Shown one piece after another: positions 11,564-21,960 of a DNA stretch of 64,000 bases (positions are counted from its first letter, which is position 1; every line of letters begins with the position of its first letter). The translations under genes were made by a program, and so were the position numbers. The notes beneath the pieces were generated by a model, which was not told the origin of the DNA, ran no database searches, and saw only the letters and a program-made list of their open reading frames with translations. This stretch comes from Cricetomys ansorgei (lineage: Eukaryota; Chordata; Mammalia; Rodentia; Nesomyidae): positions 358,457-422,456 of the forward strand of contig JAMJFZ010001781.1 of assembly GCA_026225945.1 (NCBI GenBank), given 5' to 3'.

Positions 11564-12150
11564 CCTCAGTTCCAGTAAATTGACGAATATGGGGTCTGAT
11601 TCCTTCCCGAGCTTCCTTACTCATAGGGTACTGCCGTACCATGACAGGGGTGGCAGAGGCTTTTAATTCTACCAGGATGGCAGGTTGGTACTTTGCCAGT
11701 CCCAGGCCAGCGGTCTCTGCCCAGGCTTTGGGGTAAGTCTTAAGCCACCAGTCAATATTCTTTCCTTTAAGTCGGTGAGGGGTCTAAAAGAGTCTATACT
11801 CATCTTCTAGCTTAACTGTTAGGGCCCGAATAAGCCTTCCGTTGCCATCTTTTACTTGGGGCCCATCTGGTAGGAAATGTATTTGGGCCCCCATCTTGGT
11901 CAGGAGGTCTCACCCCAACAGCGGGTAGGGGCACTCTGGAATGACTAAGAAGGAGTGGGATACCCGGCCCACACCAAGATCCACCGTTCTTCGGGTAGTC
12001 CATGAATAAGATTTGTGGCTAGTGGCCCCTTGGACCCATGACCGTTTGTGGGATAACGGTCCCCCAGCTTGGAGTAGCACGGAATGTTCAGCTCCGGTGT
12101 CAACTAGAAATTTAGTTGGCATCCCCTCCACTCTAAGGGTTACCCTGGGT
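11564..12150 (-). pseudogene. pro: Protease and N-terminal reverse transcriptase region
   Basis: The retroviral aspartic protease signature '[11 protein letters not shown]' lies near 12,080-12,115 in the frame covering 11,910-12,131. The rest of the protease continues in another frame around 11,812-12,003. The gag-pol junction is just upstream. Many gammaretroviruses reach pro by stop readthrough, but here the nucleocapsid frame ends at TAA (12,137-12,139) and the protease is in a different frame. This is most simply a later frame break. The protease would cleave Gag-Pol. Confidence 0.8.
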
Positions 12151-13762
12151 TCAGGGAGGGGTTCTGAACCCCGTCCCCTCTATCACTATCCTCCTCTAGG
12201 GCCAACACTTTATGATTGGGTGCCTTCTCTGAAGGCCGGCAGGCCCCCCTTTTCTTAGGGCAGTCTCGAGCCCAATGTCCTTTTTCCTTACAGTAGGCAC
12301 ATTGGTCTTTATCAAGCGGCTTGTGCCTCCCGCCCTGCATCTTCTTTTCTCTTCTATGTTTCTTCCTTCCCTGACTGCAGTGGCCAAGATCCCAGTCAAA
12401 TTCTTTTCCTGCCTCTTCTCCCTCTTTAATTCCTTTTCATCTCGTTCCTTTTGTTTCCTTTCCTCTCTCTCCTCCTCTGTTTCCCTAGTGTAAAAAACCT
12501 TGTCTGCTACTTGTACTAGGTCCCTCAGCGACTTGTCTTGTAATCCCTTTACTCTCTGTAGTTTCTTTTTAATATCCCTGGCTGATTGATCAATAAAGGC
12601 TACCGTAATCGTCGCCTTGAAGTCCTTGGAGGCAGGATCATATGGAGTATACTGTCGATATGCCTCCATTAGTCGCTCTAGGAATGCAGAAGGCGATTCC
12701 TCAGGTCCCTGCACTACTTCTCTGACCTTAGCCAAATTAGTGGGGCAGTGTGCCGCCCCACGGAGACCCGCCATTAGAGTCTGGCGGTACTGTCGGAGGT
12801 GCTCCCTACCTTCTGCTGTGTTGAAGTCCCACTGGGGTCCGGTCAAGGGAAAGGTGTCATCAATTTCATTAGGCAGCTGGGTGGGTCTTCCGTCTGGCCC
12901 GAGGACGTTCTTCCGAGCTTCCAGCAGGACCCTCTGCCTCTCCTCTGTAGTGAGGAGAGTCTGCAACAGCTGCTGACAGTCATCCCAGGTGGGCTGGTGG
13001 GAGTGAAGGAGGGAATCTAACAAGTTAGTAAGGACCTGAGGATTATCAGAAAAGGAGGGATTCTGATTCTTCCAGTTATAGAGATCAGCTGCCGAAAATG
13101 GCCAGTACTGTAGGGGTTGATTTCCCTCGGCATCTGGGGGACCATAGGCTCAGAGTGGGAGCACCACCGTTGTATCGGGGGTTGCCGTCCTTCTGCTTCT
13201 GGTTCCGGTGGCTGGTCCCCCCAGTCCTTCCTCTACCAGGGGTGCGCTTGGCAGTGGCACTGGTGCCGCTGCCCTCAGAGGGAGAGTAGGAGGTTCTGCC
13301 ACCTGTGGAGTGAGAGGAATGGGATATGGGGGAGGGAGATCCAGAAGAAGTAGATCTCGATTGGAGTCTTCCGGGCAGGACTTCCTTCTTTTCGGGGGTC
13401 TTTCCACTAGATGCCTGGGCGGTAGAAATCTCCAAGACTTCAATGGTGCACAGGCCTGGAGGGACAAAGGGCTTTAACCATGCAGGAGGTTCTTCCACTA
13501 AGTATTCCAGGTGGTGATGTACAGAACTTGGTCGGGGTGGCCCCCATGCTTCTGAATCACTTTGAGTTTAACCTGCAGAATAATATCAGGAGAAAACGTC
13601 CCCTCCAGGGGCCATCCAACCCCGAAGGTTGGCCATTCAGAGGTACAAAAGATCTGCCATTTTCTCTTCCTCACCAAAAAAACCCATATTCTCTGCAAAG
13701 TTCCTAACTTCAGACCAATGTTTCAGAGTAAGGGTCGAGGGGGTTGTCGCTGTCTGTCCCAT
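12140..13762 (-). pseudogene. gag: Gag polyprotein, frame-broken
   Basis: Gag starts at ATG 13,760-13,762 with M-G-Q-T, a myristoylation context. Matrix continues only to about 13,680 before a frame break. Matrix/p12 sequence follows in two further frames, with a P-P-P-Y late motif at 13,324-13,335. Capsid is largely open at 12,340-13,023, with the major-homology-like stretch '[18 protein letters not shown]' and a charged glutamate/lysine-rich tail. Nucleocapsid lies in another frame at 12,140-12,340 with one zinc knuckle, C-X2-C-X4-H-X4-C. At least three frame changes prevent a full Gag. The normal role is virion assembly and RNA packaging. Confidence 0.88.
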
Positions 13763-13984
13763 CATCAAGTCAGTCACAATTAACACAGAAATCAGACACA
13801 GAGAAAGACAGAACACAGATAGCAGACAGAATTTCCCTGCTGGTTTCTGCCAAATCAAAAGTATGGCAGAGATTCCGGCCAGACACCGCGGGGCTGCCTG
13901 CCCCCGGCTCAGACAGAGAGGAAACCTTATAGTGTCCCCTCCAAAAAGAACTCCACTGGAGCGTCCTCCAGGGTCGGTCTTGGC
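13763..13984 (-). other. glycoGag-like leader frame upstream of gag
   Basis: The frame of the gag ATG stays open for 74 codons upstream, from 13,984 down to 13,763, closed by TAA at 13,985-13,987. It has no ATG until the codon next to the gag start, but has in-frame CTG codons at 13,910-13,912 and 13,880-13,882. Its last third encodes a strongly hydrophobic, cysteine- and leucine-rich segment, then a few residues before MGQT. In murine leukaemia viruses a CTG-initiated upstream extension makes the membrane form glycoGag. The position, frame and hydrophobic segment here fit that, but use of a CTG start is inference. Confidence 0.5.
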
Positions 13985-13987
13985 TTA

Positions 13988-14175
13988 CACTGTCTCGGTG
14001 AGCCTAAGCTGCGTCGAGGGATCCTTACGGACCACACCACAGACCGTCACAGACACAGTTCTGACCAGTTACTTGTCCCAAACAGACAGGCAGACAGGTG
14101 AAAAGACAGACAGACAGATTGGCGATCGCTCTTACCTCCGAAAATCCGGGCTGCTGGTCTCTGGGGCACGTCAAT
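13988..14175 (-). other. Untranslated leader (packaging region) of the class I provirus
   Basis: This lies between the primer site and the leader frame. It is the expected location of the dimerisation/packaging signal and the major splice donor. Repeated 'acagacag' blocks are visible at 14,085-14,120. I cannot place the donor or hairpins with confidence. Confidence 0.4.
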
Positions 14176-14193
14176 ATCCCAGACGAGCCTCCA
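14176..14193 (-). other. Primer-binding site, tRNA-Pro-like
   Basis: The coding strand reads TGGAGGCTCGTCTGGGAT three bases after the 5' LTR. This matches the usual proline-tRNA primer site at 16 of 18 positions; the differences are at positions 4 and 13. Confidence 0.8.
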
Positions 14194-14196
14194 AAC

Positions 14197-14785
14197 TGTT
14201 GGGTTCCCGAACCAAACCCCAACTTGATGACGCACCCACAGAGAGACACAGTCAGATAATCGATGCAAAAAGCAAGAGGTTTATTAACCAGCGCTGGGGC
14301 CATTCTAACATGCAGGATAGAAGCAGCCCCGAGAAGCAGAAAACGAAGCTTTTTATACAAAATACAGACAGTTGCTAGGCATAAACCGATTTGGTACAAG
14401 TCGATTGGTCCCCAAATTGTTTTTCTATTTTGATAGGTTAGGGCCAATTAACCTTTAAACTGATTGGAGCTGGCGTATAGCAAGGTCGTGGGCACCAGGA
14501 AATGTACACTTAGGGTCTTAGTCAACGTGGAAAGTCCCTTGCCCAAGGCTATTAGGTGGCAGCTGCAGCTGCCTCTCATACTTTAGTTTTGGGAATTTGG
14601 GCTGGGTCACAGTGCCCTTGAATTAAGCCTGACAATAATTGTTTTATGGTTTCTGGGGTGGGCTAGTTCTTTGAACAGGGAGTTCTGGAAAGTACTCAAT
14701 AATTATTGTATTGAGTAGAGAAAGCCTAAGTTCCTGTTAAGAGTTTAGGATTAATGCCCAGGGCCGGGGGGTCTCCGGCCTCACA
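14197..14785 (-). repeat. 5' LTR of the class I provirus
   Basis: 589 bp, TG..CA. The coding-strand U3 starts TGTGAGGCCGGAGACC. Promoter elements on the minus strand are CCAAT (plus-strand 'gattggt' near 14,403), TATAAAAAG (14,349-14,357) and the polyadenylation signal AATAAA (14,280-14,285). R-U5 ends in CCCAACA, followed by the primer site. Confidence 0.9.
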
Positions 14786-15498
14786 CCAGCCTGGAATAAA
14801 AAGGGAAGCAATGACACCCCAGGCATGCTCAGAGTAAGAGGAAGTGAGTTGTATGGCAGCTGAGCTGAGGATAGCGAGTCCCAGGGAGTGTGGAAGTATC
14901 AGGTGGCTCCCCAACAATACAAGGCATCTTTCTCCTACAGAACTAATGCTCAGAGTTACCATCCTATTTTACAGATAAGATATCTAAACCACCCACCAAT
15001 GCTTAGGCACTTACGCTGTTTCTTTGATATATTCACATTGTGAACAGGGGCATTGTGGTGGTTTAAAAAGTTTGCCCCAATACTCATAGGCTGACATATG
15101 GGAATGCTTAGTCATCAGGGAGTGGCACCATCTGAGAAAGATTAGGAGGTGTGTCCTTTGTGGAGGAAGTGTGTCACTGGAGGTGGTCTTTGAGGATTCA
15201 TAAGCCAGTGCTGATCCAGTTTTCTCTTTTGGTGGATCATGACATAGCTCTCAGCTACTGCTATGGCACAATGGATACCACTCTGATGATTGTTAGACCT
15301 GGACGAGTCTTTCTGAGGGAAAGGGCATCCACCATGGAAGAACCATGGGCCCTTAGGACTCAAAAGGGACCCACCCCAACCCTGGTTCCTGGAAAAAAAC
15401 TGCAAAAGTCCCTTCCCTGAACCAAATGGTAAACAAACAGGAGCCAGGATATACCTGTCAAATAAATGGGGCTCAAATAACTTGGAAAAGGATCCCAC
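14786..15498 (+). repeat. Unassigned flank plus a rodent interspersed repeat
   Basis: No gene. From about 15,050 to 15,310 the sequence has the order 'gtggtggttt', 'gggaatgcttagtcatcagg', 'gagtggcacc', 'attaggaggtgtgtcc', 'tggaggaagtgtgtcactgg'. This matches from memory a widespread rodent medium-copy repeat, possibly URR1-like hAT. The class is not certain. Confidence 0.45.
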
Positions 15499-15901
15499 TG
15501 TGAGGGAAACTACTCAGAGAAAAGAAGCAGGGCAGGAGTGGCCCCTACCTTATCTGGCCAGATGGCCTAGGGGCCATAAGCCAAATGTCTTTGACTTTGA
15601 TGGCTAACCAGATATAACTTAAGAACATGGACACTTAGCCCCTTGAGCATGAGCCAATCAAAACTAAACATTTTAAAACTACATTTGTGTTCCCCAATTA
15701 GAAACCAGGCTACCTCACCTATGTAGAAACCCCCTCTTACTGTGTATAAAAAGGCCAGCAAGTCTTTATCTAGGGTCGGCCACTTCACCCCCCAGCGTGC
15801 TGGTTTACTCTGCAGAAAAAAAGACTCCTTGTTTTTACATCAGACCTGGACTCCTGGTGAAACTTTGAGGGCCAAAGGGGTTCCAGAATCCTGGGTACTA
15901 C
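15499..15901 (+). repeat. Probable solo LTR, plus strand
   Basis: Begins TGTGAGGGAAAC and can be closed at ...GGTACTACA. It contains a CCAAT box ('gagccaatcaaaac' near 15,652), a TATAAAAAGG box at 15,745-15,754 and a pyrimidine-rich downstream part. This is the layout of a class I LTR. No target duplication is seen, so the ends are approximate. Confidence 0.5.
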
Positions 15902-17267
15902 AGTAAGCCCCAGCCTGGCTTGAACAGCCAGCTCCGCCTGAGCTGGGACAGAGAGGACTGGGGAGGGTAGAGTATTCATGGGACTACTCTGCATGACCCA
16001 CCACCCAAGTAGTCTGGGGTTTGGATGTGGCAGTGCCTCAGAGCACCAGGTTGAGAATCGATGATGGCCTGGAAAGTGGGGAGAACCTTCCTGGGGAACC
16101 ACCCTCTCCAGAAACACCATTGCAGAAGCACCCCAGCGGTAGGTGAACAGCGACTGGGGACCTCAAATTTGAGAGAGCTGGACAGTGTGGAGGCAGAGGC
16201 AGATGCCAGTGGGAGGGAGGCCTGGTGGAGAGGGAGAAGGAAGTGGAGAGAACCCAGGAGAGGGAGGAGTTGGGTCATGTCATGCAGCTGCTGAGAGAGT
16301 CTTGGCTCCCAGCCACAAGGTGAGGCAGAGCTGACCTCTAAGCTGGGGCGCAAGATGGCCTGAGGTAGCAGAGGGAGGCACAGAAGTCAGGGATAGAGAT
16401 CCAGAGCTGCGAGCTCCCGGCGTCCCCGCCCCTGCATGGCCCAGAGCCCCCTAAGCTGGGCCAATCACAAGGGCGGCCAATTGCAGATGGCCAGGCAAGT
16501 GAACCCGCGGGGCACTGGGAAAATATCTGAAAAACCGCAGCAGCTGCTGCCTAGTCTGGCCTCTCCGGCCGGGGACTGTGGTACATCCGAATGGAAGGAT
16601 GGCTTCTGCTAGTGCACTCCATGGGCGCCTGTTCTCCAGCTTGAACTGCAACCTTTGCAACTCAGGAGTTTGGCGTGTTTTTGTTTTGGATTGCTCCAAA
16701 ATACGAATCCTTTGGAATATGGAAAACAAAATAAAACAAAAGTACTAGGAAACCATGCAGTGCTGGAAATTCAGGCTGGGCCGGTCTGCCTGGTCTGCCT
16801 GCCCTCCCAGTCAGAAGTTTGTTTTGTTAAGTGTTCTTTTGAGATTCTAATCCATGTCCTTTGACCTCCTCCACTGGGATTGGTTTAAGTTTGGAGTCCC
16901 CTTGGCATGTGTAGCCTGCTTATGTGGGAGTAGGGGGAATAGCCCCAGTCCTCAGCTGGGCTCAGGGAACTTGGTGGGATGCCCTAAAGAGCTGATCAAA
17001 GTGTGTGGCTAAAATAATCTTCTCTGATCAAGGTTGAGAGCAGCACAACCCTATGGTTATAAGTATAAATAATAACACCAGCAGGTTCCCTGTCCTCTAA
17101 GGGCCTTTGATATTACAGTATCAGACCCTTCCTGTGGCACAGGTCTCACATCCAGTCTGAATGTGTTTGGTTACCCACACAGCTATAATGCCACTACAGT
17201 ACTGGGTGGGATAACTTGCCTAGTTAGTCAGGACTGGATAAAATCATTTGAAGTGCCCACTGAGTGA
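15902..17267. other. No gene; GC-rich, promoter-like patch inside
   Basis: The purine-rich stretch 16,150-16,300 and the rest show no coding signal. At 16,461-16,481 two CCAAT boxes flank a GGGCGG box, and CpG dinucleotides are frequent around 16,400-16,620. This could be a host promoter or an eroded LTR; no transcript start can be placed. Confidence 0.35.
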
Positions 17268-17700
17268 AGACCCCCGAGAAACCACCAGGAGAAGAGATCA
17301 ACGCAAACGCAAGAGGCTTTATTGCTAGCGAGCTAGGGTCAACACTCAACTCTATGAAGCAAGAGAAGGAGCGAGACCCCGAGAACAGCTCAGATCCGGT
17401 TTTATAGCATTTTTAGAGGCAAAGTCAGTTACAGAGTATTTGGAACATTTTCATTGGTTCACAAAATAAGCAGTTTGCTGACCTTTAAACTTGGTGTGGG
17501 GTGCATTCTGAGTTGAGTGGGGGATTTCCTAGCCAGTGATGCACTGCTGGGCACCTGTACTTACGTTTTTTTTCTCAGTAGTGTTGTATTGTTTTTAACA
17601 TGAAATTTAGGTCTGTTGTCAGGAACATGGAACTTAGGCCTGTTGTCAGGAACATGGAACTTAGGCCTACTTATTTTTTTTCAAACTGAAGCCTTTAGCC
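17268..17700 (-). repeat. Probable LTR, minus strand, with a 27-bp tandem duplication
   Basis: On the minus strand this has TATAAAAC (plus 'ggttttata' near 17,400) and AATAAAG (plus 'ctttatt' near 17,318), with a GAG-rich R-U5 side ('acgcaagaggctttattg'). A 27-bp unit, 'ttaggcctgttgtcagga' plus nine more bases, is repeated from 17,607: two full copies and the start of a third. Ends are approximate and no target duplication was found. Confidence 0.5.
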
Positions 17701-17761
17701 TTTTCAGTTGTAAATTCTTCTTCCCCTTCTACTACCTAGTGCTAGGATTGAAACTAGGACA

Positions 17762-18180
17762 CTGTGGGACTGTCACAGGGCTAAGAGTGGGTCAAAGCTG
17801 GCCTGGAACCCTGAGTCATCCCAGGAGATGAGAACTGCTGCACAGAAGCAAAGGAATGCAATTTGGGTGGTACTTATCTGTAGTGTAGCTGGAAGCATAG
17901 GGATGAGTCCATTTACTGATAAGTTGCCTTCCTCTTTTTCCCTGTGAGACCACACCTCATGCAGAAGGTGCCCTTGCAAGATCTCGATGCTTAGACTTGA
18001 GTCCCACATGCAAATAAGGCTACTCCAATATCCTTGTCCTAACCAATGTATCCCAACCCTGGGTATCAAAGATCCTCCCCTGCTTGTGGCCCTCTATATA
18101 TGTACCTATACACTGCATTAAAGTGACTTCAGCTTCCACCATAAGAGAGTCCCAGGGTTTTTCTTGTACCCTGTATTATT
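17762..18180 (+). repeat. Possible LTR, plus strand
   Basis: Begins near TGTGGGACTGTCACAGGG. It contains 'ctctatatatg' (TATA-like, about 18,091) and 'attaaag' (polyadenylation-like, about 18,118), and ends near 'ctcagca'. The promoter spacing fits a MaLR/ERV LTR, but the boundaries are guesses. Confidence 0.35.
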
Positions 18181-18321
18181 CTCAGCATGGCAATCAGATT
18201 GTGCCAGTCTAGGCCCATGTTTCTTTCCCTTCCCCCACACTCCTCTTCCTGAGTTCCTGCCTGCAATCTCTGCACCATGCGGAGCCATCATGGAGAATTA
18301 AATCCAGCTGGCAGGTGGCAG

Positions 18322-18855
18322 TGTGAGGCCGGAGACCCTCGGCCCTGGCTTTCTCTACTCAATACAATAATTATTGAGTACTTTCCAGAACTCCCTGTTC
18401 CAAGAACTAGCTTACCCCAGAAACCATAAAATAATTATTGTCAGGCTTAATTCAAGAGCACTGTGACCCAGCCCAAATTCCTAAAATGAGAGGCAGCTAC
18501 AGCCGCCGCCTAATAGCCTTAGGCAAGGGACTTTACCCTAAGTGTACATTTCCTGGTGCCTGTGACTTTGCTATAATCAAATTAAAGGTTAACTGGCCCC
18601 TACCTATCAAAATGAGAAAACAATTTGGGAACCAATCAACCAATCAACCAATTTGGTTTGTGCCCAACAACTGTTTAAAAAGCTTCACCGTTTGCTCCTC
18701 GGGGCCGCTTCTATCCTGCGTGTTAGAACGGTCCCAGTGCACTGGAATAAATCCTCTTGCTATTTGCATCGATATCCCGTCTGTGAGTCTCTGTGGGGGT
18801 GCGGTGTTCCGGTTTGGGCCCTGGGGGTCCCAGTTTGGATCTCTGAAGTCCAACA
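18322..18855 (+). repeat. Solo LTR of the same family as the class I provirus
   Basis: Starts TGTGAGGCCGGAGACC exactly like the proviral U3 and ends GTCCAACA. It is flanked by a perfect 4-bp duplication, GCAG at 18,318-18,321 and 18,856-18,859. It carries CCAAT-like boxes near 18,636-18,652, 'tttaaaaagctt' in place of the TATA box, and 'aataaa' near 18,746. It is opposite in orientation to the provirus 3.5 kb away and clearly more diverged from the proviral LTRs than these are from each other. Confidence 0.9.
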
Positions 18856-18859
18856 GCAG

Positions 18860-21653
18860 CAGGAAGAGAGGCCAGAACACCAATGAACCTACAGGACACC
18901 GTTTTTGCTAGGCAACTACTGTATCACTGAGTTACATCCAAGGTCTGTAACTCCATTAATCTGCTACAGCAAGTACAGGGCAGGATGCATGAAGGCACTA
19001 CTCAGCTATCAAATTGGCCACCACAAGAATGGTTCTGAGAAAGACTGTCGGGGTCCTTTCAAGACTGCAAATGTTTATCTGAGAGAGAAGAGGAAGGACC
19101 TCTGTCCACACTGCACCCTAGGAACAGTTTAGCCAGAGAAAGGCTGATATTAAAGTTATCTCTACACACAAATTCCAGCAGATGAAGCAAGGTCAATATG
19201 CTCTTCAAGTAACATTTTCCAAACCAGCCAAACTCTGTGCTGATGACCCACAGGTGACTCAGGCATATCCAGCCCCAAGCTCTTTCCAGAACTGAGAAGA
19301 TGGACATGGAGACCCACTCTACATAGTACCAACTTGGTAGTATGTCCTAAACCAAGTCTCACCTACTTCCCAGTGTTCTACAGATGGCCCTTTCTGTGTC
19401 AGGGTCAGATCAGAAAGAAGACAGTGACCAACAGGAGAGAGTGACAAAGCCTCTACTCTGCTTCTGTGGTTGCTGAGCTTTTAAAAGCCCTGGTTTGTCA
19501 GCACCTGTCTGGGGACTCACAGGATTACTTCCTCCACATTTTCTCTCTCTACTCACCTCCAGCCTCAGAAGTTTGATTTGTTCCAGGGATTGCTTCACAG
19601 TAATAAGACACTCATCTGTAAGAAACACTTCTCTGATACACACTGAGAGCTGCCATGGCAAAAGGAAAAGTTTGACTGTCCCTCTCATGTCCCGGGCTTG
19701 CACAAGCAAGCTCTCCACCAGAAGCATGTGGCCTCTACTGCAGGCTCTGTCCACTGTGGCAGCTCTGGAGCTTCCTCCCAACACTGATTAGCTGGAGTTC
19801 CTTTTCTTGTTATCAAGAAGGATGCCGTACCAGACACAGCCCTCAGGAGGATCGTCTCAATGCTGTGTTTCATCAGGTAGACCTAATCTACACTGTCATC
19901 CTAGAAGAGGGATCACAAATCTTCTCGAACCCTGACAATAAATGATGCTGCGGTATGATCTGAATCCATGGAGAGCACTGGTGACACCAGGGCCCTGCAT
20001 AGACACCTGGCAGCCTAAGATATTAGCATGCCTACCTCATGTGTCTGTCCATACAGCTCTCTAGAATCTTCTCTCTTTGGGTGGGGTGATCCAGTCCAAC
20101 TAATACAGCACATAGAGCTGGAAGGACAAATGCCAAGTGCAGGGGCTGGACAGAAGTCTCATAGGATAAGAGCGTTTGCTGCTCTTTCAGAGGACTAACA
20201 TAATGCCTAATGACCATCTATCACTCTAGTTATAGAGGATCCAATGCCCTCTGGCCTCCAATGGACCTGCATGCATGTGAGGCACGGACATGCAACAGAC
20301 AGAACAGCCATACACAAAAACTAAAAATAAATAAACCTCAAAAATATACCACACGCATGTTCAAGGACAACAAGATTTATTAGCACCTATTTCCCAACAT
20401 GTCTCAGAAGGCCATTATCACTGCTGTATGGTTATCACTGATATTACATTGCAAGAAAAAACCCAGAGCTCTGGGTTTCAGGATTTACCTTTTGCTACTT
20501 TAATCAATGTTTTTGTTTCCTGAGAGTCTGTAGAAGAATACAGGTGTTTTTCTCCATGATTAAGTTCCCATTATCACTTCTTAAAGGTGTGTATAGAGAG
20601 CACCGTATTTTAGGAGTAGCTATATAAATGACAGCATGAATATGGATAAAGAATCCATCATAAAATCTGCTTCCGTGGAATAAGCCATGCTATCCACACC
20701 CAAGACACCATACCCCTGTGTAGCCCTGGCTTCCTGGGAACTCACTGTGTAGCCCACACTGCCTGGAACTTGCATAAATCCATCTCTGCCTGTGAGTTCT
20801 GGGGTTACAGGAATGTGACACCACACTAAAGAAGAGTTGGAAACCATTTTTATTCATAAAAATGGCATCACTTTTCTCAGTAATAGCTTTAAATGTGGAG
20901 TCAATATATACAGCGAAAAGCATTATCAAAATATCCAAAACAGTAACAAAGATGAAATAACAATAAAATAAGCAAACAAAAACAAAAACTACCAAATACA
21001 AAAACCCAAAACAAAATCCAACAAAAAATTAGGCTAAGTGGTACTCTCTTGCTGCAGAGTTAGCAGGCGTGAAATTGGGCAATACCAGTTGGGAAATTTG
21101 GGAAACTGGAAAAATTGGGGAATATTCAGTCTTTCCTTATGGAAGAAAAAACAACTAACAGGAGGTGAAAGGGTCTGTTGTCAACTCTAGAGCAGACTAT
21201 CTTCACCAACACTTGTGTGTGTCTTGCAGTCAGCATCAGCAATGTAATGGAGAGAATCCCTTTGGGTGTGGTCTGTCAGGATAACAGAGTGGCACCAACA
21301 CAGTCTTTCATGACAGATTTCCATCACAGATGGAGGACTGAGGACTCAGCCATCTTGCCAATGTCCTCAACAGTAAACTGACAGGGTAACTCTTGATCAC
21401 CAGTGTGTCTTCCCTCCATGTTGTATCCTTAACCGGGACCATTTGCTAGTGCATATCAAGGTTGCAAGTAATTTTTGACTTTGGTTTTTCTGTATCCAAA
21501 GATTATTTTTGATGTGTTCTTTTCTCCTGGAATAGGGAGACAACAGATCCATGGATCAGATTGGGGCTGGATCACCTGGAGTTAGGTTGATGTTTGATTA
21601 ACTGGTGATTTCTGAGCTACAAGGAGGTGTCTTTTTCTGAAGGAGCCTTGATC
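18860..21653. other. No firm gene; two SINEs
   Basis: A B3/B2-type SINE lies on plus at about 20,165-20,340 ('ctgctctttcagaggac', 'ccaatgccctctggcctcc', tail 'aaaaataaataaa'), and a B1 on minus at about 20,700-20,828 ('tgtagccctggct', 'cctggaacttgcataaatcc'). A minus-strand segment at 19,550-19,655 is bounded by AG and GTGAGT and encodes a short acidic helix; it may be a chance exon-like block. Nothing else is supported. Confidence 0.45.
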
Positions 21654-21960
21654 CTAGTGTGGAGAATGTCCTGTGTTGAAGTTGTCTGAGGCTTCCTTTG
21701 TTAATCTGTATTCTCTAAAGGCTGATATCAGGAAAAGAAAATCAATGAGATCCAGAAGCAGCCTCACTGGGTCACTGGCTAGACAAAATAGGGGTCTATT
21801 CAAACATAAAATACCAAATTCTAAGAAGTAAATCATGGAAGGAATTCCAGGGTTGCTGGGGATGGGCTCAGCAGGTGGCTCCTGCTGCAGCAGCTCCTTC
21901 TGTAGGAGGCTCTCATCCTGGGCTGTGGCCTCTTCCAGCTCATGGTGCAGTTTTTCAGAC
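21654..21960 (-). pseudogene. Takusan-like last exon
   Basis: An open frame runs from 21,960 to a stop at 21,654. It encodes a glutamate/leucine-rich helix ('HHELEEATAQDESLLQKELL'), a proline-rich link and a hydrophobic tail. The upstream exon ends in AG and this one supplies G, keeping phase. At the expected acceptor (21,961-21,962) the coding strand shows GG after the pyrimidine tract instead of AG. If that reading is right, normal splicing into this exon is lost. Confidence 0.6.

Larger units (their letters stand above)
5941..14785 (-). mobile_element. Class I (gammaretrovirus-type) provirus, near full length, defective
   Basis: This is a complete proviral layout on the minus strand: 5' LTR 14,197-14,785, primer site 14,176-14,193, leader and gag about 12,140-13,984, protease and polymerase about 8,576-12,250, env 6,569-8,569, polypurine tract 6,527-6,541 and 3' LTR 5,941-6,526. 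Both LTRs run TG..CA. Gammaretrovirus type is shown by Gag starting MGQT, a PPPY late motif, a single CCHC knuckle, YVDD in the polymerase, CWLC in the surface protein and a p15E-like transmembrane protein. Every gene carries frame breaks or stops, so it cannot encode a full set of proteins. The 4 bases outside the two ends (TTGG left, CCAG right) do not match. Confidence 0.95.

Noticed and set aside
12275..13517. Plus-strand frames of 60-120 codons across the gamma provirus gag
   Set aside because: They lie antisense to recognised Gag domains and have no motifs of their own.
13637..13858. An ATG-initiated upstream Gag extension
   Set aside because: The codon at 13,858 is TTG, not ATG. The frame continues further up to 13,984, so any start would be non-ATG, and it is reported as such.
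19550..19655. Minus-strand exon with AG and GTGAGT borders
   Set aside because: One short block without a partner exon or recognisable protein; splice-like borders occur by chance at this size.
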